From Calycina herbarum (lineage: Eukaryota; Ascomycota; Leotiomycetes; Helotiales; Pezizellaceae), in contig LLEY01000022.1 in NCBI GenBank assembly GCA_001414485.1, positions 434,001 to 498,000 of the forward strand: a stretch of 64,000 nt of DNA, read 5' to 3'. A program made the position numbers and the translations under genes. Below, piece by piece: positions 40,730 through 52,213 of this stretch. The notes beneath the pieces were generated by a model. The model had not been told where the DNA came from and did not search any database. It saw only the letters and a program-made list of their open reading frames with translations. How positions within the stretch are numbered: the first letter of the stretch is position 1; each line of letters opens with the position of its first letter.

Positions 40730-41718
40730 GCAATTTTCTTTTTTGTTTTTTATCGAATTTATTTTGTCGAGTTTAGCAAATGCATTAGTGGGTGGGAAAT
40801 TGAGTTGGAGTCTTTACTATGGGCATTCTCAGGGTTCAATGAGCAGGCCTTGTTGGGGCTGCATTGCGTTGGCTTTTGTTTTATGGGAGCAGGAAAAGGA
40901 TTAGGCTTTGGGTTTTTCTTCTTCTTCTTTTGTTGTGTTACATACACCTTCTTTTATATTCTAGACTGGAATTTGATCCGTCAGCGGGAATGACCTAATC
41001 GGCGAATAGAGATATCACTGAACTCATTCTTAGAATCCATGAAACCTTCGCATAAGAAGATATTTTTCGTTAACAGGAATATCTCTTTGAAATGGGAAAA
41101 TTGCTACCTTGATCATATAGCTATGTGACCAATGAACGACCAAAATGACGCAGGAAAGTGCTAGCAATGTACTTGGCTCATATACCAACTTCATAACATA
41201 GCGGATTAAAATTAGGGCGAGCATCTTAACAATTAGCCACTATTCGGTGTTTTGAAAACTCGTACTCAGGTTCATTTAGAACTTCATCCCTCCTTTATCA
41301 TACAATTCCAAAGTACTTCAAAATCAAGGAGTCTCATATAATGGTGGCTCAAGTTCTGGTATGCTTTATCCACCAACTATGTCGCTGCTCAAGACTGATG
41401 GGTTGTGAGTGTGGTAATTTCAGCTATTAAGTCACATTGTTCAAGAATGTTTAGATTCAAAGTTCTAAAATTTCTAGACGTGTACAGTACTTATCTCTTA
41501 TCTAAGCATCCTTTACTTAATATGAATATTAAAAAAAGAGTTTAGGATAATTCTAAATAATTTTGTAGCCATTTTGGTACCTCTCTAAATAGGATTGGTC
41601 AAGTCCATAATTGGTGAATAAAGCACACAAGTTCCAACTTAAGCAAAATGAGTCTTCACCTACACCCACGTTTAATATGAGTACAAATAAGAATAATCAG
41701 GAGCCAATCAAAAGAAAA
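40730..41718. other. Intergenic with copy 1 of a dispersed repeat
   Basis: 41410-41620 is a degenerate copy of the sequence at 49581-49822. No gene is seen. Confidence 0.45.
41410..41620 (+). repeat. Dispersed repeat copy 1
   Basis: It shares an ordered series of blocks with 49581-49822: GTAATTTCAGCTATTAAGTC / GTAATTCCAACTCTTAAATC, ATTGTTCAAGAA / ACTGTTCAAGAA, then ACTTATCT, TTTACTTAATAT, ATTGGTCAA and AATTGGTGAAT. It is an old, AT-rich non-coding repeat. Confidence 0.55.
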
Positions 41719-41891
41719 GCTCGATTAGTTTAGTGGTAAGACGCTTCCCACATGAAAGTCATTGTGATAACCTTTGTTATTCCCTTTCTTGAGCCTGCAG
41801 ATACATTCTGTCGCTTGGGAAAGACTTCCTCGGTTCTGGGAAGGGTATCGTCGGAACTGGAAGAGTCATCAGTTCAATTCTGATATTGAGC
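41719..41891 (+). tRNA. tRNA with a ~103-nt intron, anticodon uncertain (CAT by position)
   Basis: A full cloverleaf can be drawn. The acceptor stem GCTCGAT (41719-41725) pairs with ATTGAGC (41885-41891) with one G-T. The D arm is GTTT/AGTGGTA/AGAC. The anticodon stem CTTCC (41744-41748) pairs with GGAAG (41859-41863). The variable loop is AGTC. The T arm is ATCAG/TTCAATT/CTGAT. The 5' half ends about 41754 and the 3' half starts at 41858, leaving an intron of ~103 nt at the usual place, one base after the anticodon. Read this way the loop is CACATG-T, giving anticodon CAT, but with A instead of the nearly universal T at position 33. It could be an unusual or pseudo-tRNA. Confidence 0.55.
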
Positions 41892-43818
41892 ATTGATTTT
41901 TTTTCCAATCAAGTCGGGTATTTAACCAAACCCAATTGGCCAAAACGACGACTAAATTCCTTATTAGGTTTGTTTGCTGCACTAAATAAGTGTGAGACTT
42001 TCCGAGACTTTAGAAGTTTCATGGATTCAATTCCTCGAGTCTTTTGCCATTTTTGCCTAGTGATTCAGGTGATTTAAGATTTCCTGAAGTAGTAGTGGCG
42101 GGGGGTATATGCAGAGGAAAACTGGAACTCTTGCGCCATCGGGAACTACCAAGGATAAGCGAGAACCCCTCTTTTCCTTTCCTTTCCCTGCTTTGGTTGA
42201 TGTAGAATTCATGAACTGGATTTGAATTCCGATACAAGGTTGACAAGGGGTTGATTGCGTTTCAAAGAAGTCCATTGTTGTTGAACATTCACATAATCCA
42301 AGTCAAAACCACAAGCATGATCCATTTTCAAAGAGGATACAAAGTGCCCCTATCACTTATTCTGCTCTCGACATAGAGATCTCGATCCCCTCAAAGAAAC
42401 AACTTTGAGCTCCTTCTAGAGTTTAGCACAATAGTTAAAACCCTCCTGCATTTTCAGCCAGCAACCCCGCTGCATCTATTTTCTAGTCACCGAGAAGCCT
42501 CTGAAACACACGAAAGCCATCAGCTCGTGTTCTAGATTCAACTCTCATATAGCTCGTAGACCCACCAATTGACCTCTCCAGAAAATCAAGCACAACAGTA
42601 AAAGCCCACCCACGTTTCTTCCACACTCAAATCCCAAACTGCATATTCCATCCCAGCAACGAAAACCTTTTTGGAACACACAGAAGTCATCAGACATCGA
42701 TTTGACTCTCTCCCAGATCGTAGATCAACCACCTCGACCCCTCCAAAAAGCCCACTCACGTTCTCTTCCCCAACCCGCACCCTCACATCATCCATCCCCC
42801 TCCAACGAGAACGCACCAAAGCCGATCAGCCCAAGCCCACACCCAATAAAACCACGGGATCTGGTTAACAACGTGTCAAAAGACCAGGATACATATTAAG
42901 AAACACACCAAGCCTTCCTCCTCACTTGAAAGTGGAAAATAATTGGATGGTCAAAGTTCAGCATCGTCAGAATGGGGAGTCGTGCTGCCGAGAAAGTAGG
43001 ACTCGCTTTGTCAATGATAGGAGGCATTTGAGTGATCATCTGATGTTGTGTAATGAACCAAGAAGTTACACAAAGAGGATGGAAAAGGTTGTGGCCTCAA
43101 GAACAGCGCCACTATGCATGCCCTGTGGTGTTATCATGTATGTCCTATGGAAAAAGCAAAAGTGACAACGCCGTGTCTCGGGCGGTACTGAGGTTCGGTT
43201 GTTGATCTTGCCGTGTGATGAGGAATAAAAGCGGCGTTAAATAGGGCTAACTTCCTGGGCCTGAATCTTCTCGGACTATCAAACTTGAAACTTGAGAAGC
43301 ACTGGGCGAATAAAGATCAACTTAGAAAGTTGGAACAACGAGAATTAAAAGGTTCGCACCTGCCTTACGTGTGCCTAGCTCTTGTTATTCCAGCATTTTA
43401 GAGTAATCCAAGGTAATTATTCTAAATACATAGAACAATTTAAAATATCACCCTAGGTGTTTAGAACAATCAGGTTTCATTGTTCTAAAGTATTCGAGTA
43501 AGGTTAAAATTGTACTAGAAAGTTAGAACAACGAGAGATATTCTTAACCCATTGAACTGTAACAACAAAATAGAAAGATGAGAGGTATTTACTGCTTCTT
43601 TCATTGTCTATTGCGAGGGTATTGTAAGAAAAGCAAAGCAAGAAATAAATCCGCCCCTTCTGCGCTCATTGCTCTGTCATACATTTCTAGTCCATTCTTC
43701 CGTTGGTCACCATTCATCTATTGCGAGCCGTGGGTATTGTGAAAAAGCGACAGCAAAGGGGGGAAAAAGACATACATCCATGCTCTGGTCACCGAATCGT
43801 TTCGTTAGCGTCATTTCT
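41892..43818. other. Intergenic with tandem and inverted repeats
   Basis: This holds an imperfect ~164-base tandem duplication (42426-42755) and a cluster of AGTTGGAACAACGAG-type inverted segments (43318-43545). Frames here overlap on both strands and lack motifs. Confidence 0.45.
42426..42755. repeat. Imperfect tandem duplication, unit ~164 bp
   Basis: GCACAATAGTTAAAACCC (42426) recurs as GCACAACAGTAAAAGCCC (42590). ACACACGAAAGCCATCAG recurs as ACACACAGAAGTCATCAG. TAGACCCACCAATTGACCTC recurs as TAGATCAACCACCTCGACCC. The two units are at the same spacing. Confidence 0.55.
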
Positions 43819-44727
43819 CTACTCATATTCGTCTCGCCAATCCTTTACGTAGCCATGAGAGAGCCATTCTTTCGTTGGACACCATCCCCAAACCCCGGTA
43901 ACCTTTACACCAGCCATACTGTAGGGGTTCATTGGTGCAGCACCAGCAAGAGAATTGCCGTAAAAGTCAACTCCATACGCCTCGTTGAGTCCTTTTGGTA
44001 GTATATCAAACAGCCGCATTTGACCGTCCCCACCAGGAGGCTCTTCGCCCATTTCACATCTTGGAGCTCGCACATCGATAATCTTCTCCAGACTCTCCAT
44101 AGCTGGGACAACTGTTCTGACAATGTAAGCTCTGTCAATAACATATCCACCCGATTCCTCGACTTGCCATCGTTGCACATTGCCTTCACTAAGATTGCAG
44201 ACTGCCAAGCGTTTAACCCGGGTTAAATCTTCGGTTTTCATGCCATTAAAGAAAAGAGCGTAATGGGTGTCCATGTCTGGGTCCAGTAAAAGCGTGTCAA
44301 TATCGAAGTTGAACCGGATTTTGGGGATGGTGAAAGCCGTCCCAAAACGAAGTGGGTAATTGCTAATAACCGCTTGATGAGAATCTCGACAGACACAGAG
44401 AGCTGTTGGGGGAGGGGTTTTTGTGAAAATTCCTTGAACATGTCCATACCGAGCAGGAAACAAATAGCCACAAGATACTGCGACCACACGAGGCTCCAAA
44501 GTTAATCGCCAAATCGATGTCCTCAACTCAATGGGCAGTTTTGGGAACAACTTGAATTCAGTAAGTGGCTGAGATTTGTGCTCTCGGCTCTTCTTCTTGC
44601 TTTCCTTGTCGTTTTCACTTGTTTTTTCCTCTTTACTCTTCATCTTTTTCTTCTTCTCGTCTCCTTTACTCGATGAGGAGCGTGTCTCCAAAGGACCTGA
44701 CCGAGAAGTGGGGTGCGAGCCGGCCAT
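43819..44727 (-). CDS. 2EXR-domain protein
   Basis: This 302-residue single-exon gene has a basic/acidic low-complexity start (residues 1-52, many K/E/S), then FKLFPKLPIELRTSIWRLTL, the F-box-like 2EXR signature (LP-x-ELR-x-x-IW), PRVVAVSCGY, and ALCVCRDSHQAVISNYPLRF. The rest follows the family, with FNFDIDTLLLDPD and an LTRVKRLAV strand. The 2EXR family is greatly expanded in Leotiomycetes and its biochemical role is not established. The lysine-rich start could be a nuclear signal. The ATG at 44727 has a good context and no upstream in-frame alternative. Confidence 0.75.
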   Translation of the reverse strand: MAGSHPTSRSGPLETRSSSSKGDEKKKKMKSKEEKTSENDKESKKKSREHKSQPLTEFKLFPKLPIELRTSIWRLTLEPRVVAVSCGYLFPARYGHVQGIFTKTPPPTALCVCRDSHQAVISNYPLRFGTAFTIPKIRFNFDIDTLLLDPDMDTHYALFFNGMKTEDLTRVKRLAVCNLSEGNVQRWQVEESGGYVIDRAYIVRTVVPAMESLEKIIDVRAPRCEMGEEPPGGDGQMRLFDILPKGLNEAYGVDFYGNSLAGAAPMNPYSMAGVKVTGVWGWCPTKEWLSHGYVKDWRDEYE

Positions 44728-46506
44728 AGTGAAAATGAGAAGGAACGACTAGAAAACCTCGCCGACTATGCGAGAAAGGGTGAAGAACTGAATGGAAATG
44801 TTTGAAAAGGACGAAAGTTTTTGGAAAGAACGATGAGGGCCTAGCCTATTGTCCCAGAAAGTTGAAGAATGAGAGGAAGTTGTTCGAAGAGAATTGGGAA
44901 ACGTTTGTGGAGAGAACGACGAAGACCTGGCCTATCGAGCCAGAAATTTGAAGGAATGACAAGAATTGTGTGAAGAACATGACATTGAGTTGAATACCCA
45001 TCGAAGTTATATTCCGCGATTCTGATCTCGACGCGAGAAGGAGCTGCACATCCGTTAGCGGCAGCCTGCAAACGCGTTCTGCAGATCACTTACATGATGC
45101 GATGCACTTGTTCAACAATTGACTCCCGTCAATCCGACGGAATCACGCGTTTGACTTCGTCTCAAAGATAAACTGTCACCCGAAGATCAGCCCCTTTTCC
45201 CGGGCAGATGAGATGACAGGAGCTCGACGTCAAATTGACATTGGTCTGTGGTGTTGTTGGATGCACAGACAAATCAACGTGCGCAAAGGGAGGGAGACTT
45301 GATGATTCGGCAGCGGCGCAGCTCAACGCTGGAGGTGGAGAAGAGAGGGAAATGACGGGGTGGTGGTTGGAGAGGTTGGAGAGACGACTGGGGGCAGCTA
45401 AGATGCGGAGAATAAAGTGATGGGCCGGCGAACGCTAGTAGAGGCACGTGATGATAACGCTAACCGCTTTGGGACAGTAGATTAGGGGATGGGCCGACAG
45501 CAATTTTCGAGACTCCTGTCGCCTCTCCTCTGCTCGTGTCTGCAGTCTGCATCTCGCGGGTTACCAAAAAACACAGGTCCTACGTTTCTCACCCTCGTTT
45601 TTTCCCCCTTGCCCTGTCCCTTCTTCCCAATTCCTGCTCTTCCCCCCTTCGATCAATTCAACGGTACGTGATCACTTGCCCTGAATTCGCAGGACACGCT
45701 TTCCTTTCTACTTCTAGCTGCACGCGGGCGCTCCCAGGCACAGCACAGCACTTTTTAATTTGACAGCTTTCTATCGGTTCATCCCTGTCTATATGACCCC
45801 TTTTGCCGTGGCTGATCCACGTCCAACTCCCAAAACTTTGTTACATCTTTCAACATCACCTCGTACTGACCAGAATTCGCGCCAGACAGATCGATCCTTA
45901 CTGCAGTCCTTCTGTCCTTCATTCTTCCTGCGACGACCGGGAGCTTTGATTCTTCGATTCGAGGTCACCTTTTCTGGTACGTGTTGACCCCATCCATCCT
46001 CTGCGCATCACATCTCCTATTTCCTCCTCCTCGAGGTCAACCATCGACCTTCATCTGCGCTGGCGGCGGGAGCTGGTCTGGTGCGCGACGTCCATCTGGC
46101 ATTCGCTGGGCTTCGGCTACGGCGATCGTGCAAGTTTACACGGAAGCTAACTCGGAAGCTTCATCTTTAGATTCCAGACCCTTCAAAATAGCGCCTGCCT
46201 TCGCAACAGCCTTCGTCGAACCTTCTTCATCGAATTCAAGACAATGGGTAAGCAATCCTTTTTTTTCCCTTTCCAGCAGCAAGTACCCACTTGCGAATGC
46301 TGGACCACACTCGCTTCCGACACGAGAATACCTGCAGCAACAATCATCCGCAAGTCCAACACATTGTTCCTCGCTGTGGCCATTGAGCTGCGACGACCGT
46401 TGAGTTGTGTACTGGAAGACCTTGCATGCGGCTAGAAACCATCACGTCCCTGCTTCGTCACCCAACCTGATTGAGCGTCGGTCGTTGCATTCGCTGGGAA
46501 TCGACC
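44728..46506. other. Promoter and long 5' leader of the septin gene
   Basis: The 45480-46500 part is pyrimidine-rich with many open but motif-free frames. A GT donor after ATGG at ~46241 (ATGGGTAAGC) may mark an intron in the 5' leader or a short alternative first exon. No other gene is seen. Confidence 0.4.
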
Positions 46507-48276
46507 ATGGCTTCACTGGCAGGACTTTTGGCCCAATCTCGGTCTGCGAGTGGACCGACCACTTCAACAATGATGGCCTTTGGAGATGATGATAGTGCTG
46601 GTCACTTCAGTACATACCCTCATACTCGACGTCGTCAACGCCAGCGCCCAGATTCATCTGGCCAATTTCGCAGCATGCTAGATGTCGAGGAACCACCGAC
46701 TTTGGAATCCATCGATATGCCACCTGAGAAATCCATGGAGGAATGCTTCAATGAGAAGAGCGTTCAAAAGGCGCAAAAACATGTTACGAATGATTGGACT
46801 GACATTTTATGTTTCTACACAGCTACAAATGGCGCTGCCCCAGTGGCCCCAACCAGAGCTTCACCAGCACCAAACGGAAAACCTGTGTCTCCGCAGCAAA
46901 TGGAGATCCCACAAAGCGTGAGCTCGAGCGATCCCAAGATTGCAGCTCAACAGGCTAGTGATATGAGAAATATCGTTCGAAGAAAGTTGACTGGTTACGT
47001 TGGTTTTGCAAACCTGCCCAACCAATGGCACCGCAAGAGTGTGCGAAAGGGCTTTAACTTCAATGTTATGGTAGTTGGTGAGTGATGGATGTGCAATGGC
47101 GATTGGCCGATGCTAACTTTTACAGGTGAATCTGGACTTGGTAAATCTACATTGGTCAACACCCTTTTCAGCACCTCCCTATACCCACCTCGAGAGCGTA
47201 AAGGGCCTTCCCTCGATATCATCCCCAAAACCGTTGCCATTCAATCAATAAGCGCCGATATTGAAGAGAACGGTGTTCGTCTTCGTTTGACCGTTGTTGA
47301 TACCCCAGGTTTCGGTGACTTTGTTAACAACGATGAATCTTGGCGACCAATCGTGGATAACATCGAACAGCGTTTCGATGCCTATCTCGATGCCGAGAAT
47401 AAGGTTAACAGAATGAACATTGTTGATAACAGAGTTCACGCCTGTGTTTACTTTATCCAGCCAACTGGCCACGCTTTGAAGCCTTTGGATATCGAAGTTA
47501 TGCGCAGACTTCATACCAAGGTCAATCTTATCCCAGTTATCGCAAAGGCTGACACAATGACCGATGAGGAGATTCTGGCTTTCAAGTCAAGGGTAAGTAG
47601 CTCTTCCACTTGCTGTTTTTTGCCATACTAAATATGTTAGATTCTCGCCGATATCAAGCACCATGCTATCCAAATCTTCGAGGGTCCCCGATATGAACTT
47701 GACGACGAAGAGACGATTGCCGAGAACAATGAGATTATGTCTAAGGTCCCATTCGCTGTTGTCGGTGCCAATTCCGAGATCAGCAGCGCCGATGGACGCA
47801 AAGTTCGTGGTCGTAGCTACCCATGGGGTATCATCGAGGTGGACAACGAGGAGCACTGCGACTTTGTGAAACTTCGACAAATGCTTATCCGAACACACAT
47901 GGAGGAGTTGAAGGAGCACACCAGCAACGCGCTGTACGAAAACTACAGATCCGAGAAGCTCACCGCCATGGGTGTTGCTCAGGATCCAAGTGTCTTCAAG
48001 GAGGTCAATCCAGCCGTCAAGCAAGAGGAAGAGCGTACCCTGCACGAGCAAAAGCTCGCCAAGATGGAGGCCGAGATGAAGACGGTTTTCCAACAAAAGG
48101 TTGCCGAGAAGGAGCACAAGCTGAAGCAGAGCGAGGAGGAGCTATACAGCCGTCATCGCGAGATGAAGGAGCAGCTAGAGAAGCAGCGACAAGAGTTGGA
48201 GGAGAAGAAGTCGAGAATCGAGAGTGGACGACCAATAGAAGAGAAGGGCAAGCGGAAGGGATTCTCTCTCCGTTAA
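46507..48276 (+). CDS. aspB: Septin AspB (Cdc3 group)
   Basis: Exons 46507-47077, 47126-47592 and 47641-48276 give 557 residues. A ~165-residue variable N-terminus ends in the polybasic [20 protein letters not shown], which in septins binds phosphoinositides. The GTPase domain follows: GESGLGKST (P-loop, spanning the first splice), DTPGFGD, VIAKAD, and the septin unique element around [12 protein letters not shown]. The C-terminus is a coiled coil (residues ~455-545, [19 protein letters not shown] onward). Septins polymerise as hetero-oligomers at septa and hyphal branches. The start ATG at 46507 is used because an in-frame upstream codon is TTG; a 5' leader intron starting near 46241 is possible. 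Confidence 0.93.
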
Positions 48277-49908
48277 GACGACTTTACCGATTCGACGGAT
48301 ATACCCTCTCTACAGCGACGCGACACATAGCCCCTTTTACTTTCACTTCTTGTCTCTTTAATCATTGATCCTTAATACTGCGTGGCGACGGAGAGCGGAG
48401 GAGCATTGGGTGGGCTTGACATTCCAGCTTCTGTGAGGCTGCCTGCCTAGTTGTGCGCTGAACGGGTGGATCTGGGGGAGTTTTGCTTACATGCAAGGGA
48501 CGAGCCGAAAAAGACACACGGGGTGGGCGAGAGATCGTAAAAAATTGACCCGAATACCTGGTTGTTTTTCCTTTTTTATTTCTTCTCAACGCTTGTGTGC
48601 GGCCGCTTTCTTCGGGTCAATCTGTATTTATTATGATAGCTTCGAGACGTTTCTTGCTCTCCTTTTTCCCTCTCTTTGGCCGTCGTTTTTCCTTTTGTTT
48701 GCTACGAATGAAAAAAGGGATGTGTTTCTTCTCAGCAGCGGGCTTCTTGTGCGAGTTGTCTTATTGCTTTTTCGCGGCTGCTCGATAGGTCTTGAACTAA
48801 TTGCACTGGGTAGTAATACATGCTATAAAAAATAATTCTCTTCCTAAACTGCATTTGTGAGGTTTAACCCCATTTGATGAAACGAGTCTTCTGTAATTCG
48901 AGTCGAAGCTCGACATGGACTCCAAGTGAATTTAGCTCTCTGCAGGCCCTGAGCCCTGCGGTTTACCATTCCATTACGAACCATGACACGGCAACTCGAG
49001 ACTAGTCCACCTACTTGCTACTTAATGGACAACTATAGCCGAAGAATCAAATCATACGAAGTTATGATTCGGAACAACGATAACATGAATTGATCACCCA
49101 GAGCACATCTTACGACCGAACGATTGGAACCTTGCATCTTACCTCTCTAATGCTGAGGGGATTTTAGAAGAGAGGTAAGGAAGCAGGTTGGAAAATTTAT
49201 TTTCTGGGTAAGCTAGTCAGAAATCAGTAAGCTGGTCAGTTCTGGTTAAGCCACAAAGTTGCGGGTAAGCCACAGGTAAGCTGCTTACTCGGGGGGGGGG
49301 GGGGAAGTTAGACGACAAGAGGGTGTCGATATCAATTTCGTTTTTCTGACCAATCGAACGAATGTCAAAATATTCGTCGACGTTGGGGTCGTGGGGGATT
49401 GGCAAATACTGCTCCCAGACTCACTCTTACTTACTGTAGAAATCAGCACCTTCCTGTCTGCTTTCTTAATACAAATACCAAAGCTACACATTTAATCCAA
49501 ATCAGCTACAGTGCAGGGGAGAGAATTGGCAATCGTGGAATTAACTAATTATTTTACTACTTTAGACTCTTAAGTGGCAAGTCTAGTAATTCCAACTCTT
49601 AAATCATACTGTTCAAGAAGAGTTAGGTTAATTAAATTAATTAATCAAAGTCCTAAGATTTCTTAAAAGTGTAGAGTACTGATTACTTATCTTAGTAGCG
49701 TTTACTTAATATACATATTCGAGAAAGGTCAGAATATTTAAGTTAGTTAAATAAAATTCTACTGTTGGTATTATAGCCTTTTTAGTTTAGACAGAATTGG
49801 TCAATCTTGTAATTGGTGAATGTGTCACTTGTCTCGACGCTCAGTCATTCAGTATATATAGTCGATTTTCTTTTTTCAAACTATGAAGAGAAATATACAA
49901 CCCCATCC
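48277..49908. other. Convergent 3' region with repeat copy 2
   Basis: Septin 3' UTR, then ordinary sequence. A run of 14 G at 49291-49304 is preceded by several GTAAGC repeats (49208-49290). Copy 2 of the dispersed repeat is at 49581-49822. No gene. Confidence 0.45.
49581..49822 (+). repeat. Dispersed repeat copy 2
   Basis: Degenerate homologue of 41410-41620 in the same order and orientation, about 30 bases longer because of an AATTAATTAA-type insertion near 49632. Confidence 0.55.
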
Positions 49909-52213
49909 TCAATCCAACACCGCCTTCCCATCAGCCCAACTAGGTTCAATCCCCCTACAAACCCCCTCATAATCCAGAAAGGTCCTTCGATCCATATCAG
50001 GCGTAGTCCAAAACATAGTCCACCCGGTCCCAGGTAACTTCCACGTTCCCCTCGACCGTTCAAAATACCATTTATTAACCACATTCGTAGTTCTGCTCCT
50101 CCATACTACACCATTTGGGAAGCAATCTCGTACCATAGCGGTGAACACTGCGTCGGCTACTCCTCCTGAGCCTTGAGCTTTCTTGAGGACGGCGAATTTG
50201 TCGAGGTAGGGTACCATTCTTGCTCGACTCTCAGGACTTCCGTCGTCAGGGACTCCGGGGGGGAGTTCCCATGTTAGGAGGGCGCCGCCTTCGTATTCTC
50301 CGGCGATTATTACTCCTGCTATTCGTCCGTCGACTCTTCTGAGGTACTCGTTTACATCGAGTTTTCGCCCGAAGGAGTCATCTATCAAGTGAACCAAACG
50401 AGGAAGGTCAATTTGTGAGTCCGTCAATGTAATTTGTGGTTTCCGGGAAACTGGAGGTTCCCACTTAGTAGTTGCAGGATTTGGAAAGATCGTAATGGGC
50501 ATTCCATGTTTTGCAAATGTTGTCGGGGTAATGCTTGAAGCTGGAGTGGCAACAGCTTCGGAAGAACATGGGGTTGATGGGCCCAGTCGCCCTACTGGAA
50601 GTGATGAGGAGAAGACGGGTTTGTCTGTAAGTAGATTGTGTATCAAGGGGTTTCTATGGCGTCTTGTGCCGACCCCACCAGGTTGGAAAGGCATTGATTT
50701 TCCTGAATTCGCAGCTTCGTTGGGAGTTGTGAGAATTGCTGATGAACTAGGAGGCAATAATGCGAGCACAGAACGTACCAGTTCGAGATTCTGTAGATGG
50801 TACGAATTCGCATGTTGAGATTTCAAGGGAGAATCTGGTGTAGTAGTTCGCTTCGGGGTGAGGCTTCCAAATTCTTGTTCAACGAATTTTGAAATCGGGT
50901 TACTCATGCCTAGATCAGACACACTAGGTTCCTCTGTTGGGTTCTGTAGCGTGTTTTCTGATTGCATGCCTTTGAGTAAGTCTTGTTTGGCGGGTTCAAA
51001 CTCTTGTTCCATGTTCAAAAAGACGTGGTAACCATTTGGACGATTGGGCGTGGGAACCCCACCCAAAGGATCCAAAATGATAAGCCTGTCCAAGGATATC
51101 TCTGCTCGCAGCTCCTCCAGGCATTCTTTAACCTCAATGGAATCTTCGTCATGTAAACTTTGTGTAGGAATTCCAGCCAATTCTTTCAAGAGAGCCAGAA
51201 CAGTATCCGAACCGGTGACTGGTACAGCTGTTTGAGTGACATCAGTATAAGCTATAGTTGGTATAACGGGAATTATTCCTCGCTTGAGCGGTGTCATTAA
51301 CAGCTTCCTGAGAAGGACATGGGCGTTTGATTGAGTGAGAGATCCGTATTTTGGCTTCCCGGATTCCTCCTTCACTGCTATAACATTGTCCACAAGCCTT
51401 GCCCCGGTATCGCTATTGGAATCAATGGCCGAAACAACCCGATTTGCTTGTTGGGTCGACAGGTCTCTCCAATTGAGAGCCTGACAAGAAGGATCTGTTG
51501 TTTGTCCATCACAGTCAACCACCACTACGCTTATCAACCCCAGACGACCAAGTTGCGAGAGGGTTCTCCCTATCCCGCAGAGAGTTTCATCCTCCAATTC
51601 TTGGGGTGCTCTTATCTTGACCAAAGCAACGTGTAATTGTGGTTCGGGCGCGGTATATTTCTGGGTATATGGATGTTGTACAAATTTGGGGCTTCCCTCC
51701 ACCGCCGAGGGGGCATAAAAGGCGCCCAAATTGACGCCAGGCTTCGTAGTTTGGTGTTTTCGTTCGGAGGGGGTAAGAGGTGTTGGTGGGGGTGTCGTGG
51801 GAGGACTGAATCGTTGCAGGTATGCTTTTGCTTCTCGTTTGGTTGCTGTAGAGCCCAGGACGGACATGAAAAAGTCCTAAGAGAAGTGAGAAATGGGTCG
51901 TATAATTTCTCTCAAATCCCTCCAGTTGCGCACCTTATCAATCTCTCTCGCTTCCTTCTTCGCCTTCTGCTGATTGGACAATTCCTTCACATGTTCCTTT
52001 GCCAATTCCTCACTCCTTTGCTTTTTCGAGCTTGCCTCGACCGAGAAACGACGTGTGCCATCATCATGGTTGTAAAGTAAGCGATTATTTCGTTTCGACC
52101 ATTGTTGTAGCTATCCAAAGTCAATCAGTATATGGCGCAGCTGATTGCATGGTACTCACATTATGACCAGCCACTTCCTTGCCCTTCTTCAAGGCTAGAT
52201 TCTGCAATATCAT
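49909..52213 (-). CDS. arg2: N-acetylglutamate synthase (amino-acid acetyltransferase, mitochondrial)
   Basis: Exons 52213-52160, 52110-51934 and 51876-49909 give 732 residues; the introns are 49 and 57 nt, both phase 0. The enzyme makes N-acetylglutamate from acetyl-CoA and glutamate, the first step of arginine synthesis. The N-terminal half is the acetylglutamate-kinase-like domain ([43 protein letters not shown]). The C-terminal half is the NAGS-specific GNAT domain ([20 protein letters not shown], then [35 protein letters not shown]). The spliced first exons add [20 protein letters not shown], which is usual for fungal Arg2. The N-terminal leader is basic but less typical of a mitochondrial presequence than expected. 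It diverges from the dehydrogenase gene at 52913. Confidence 0.9.
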
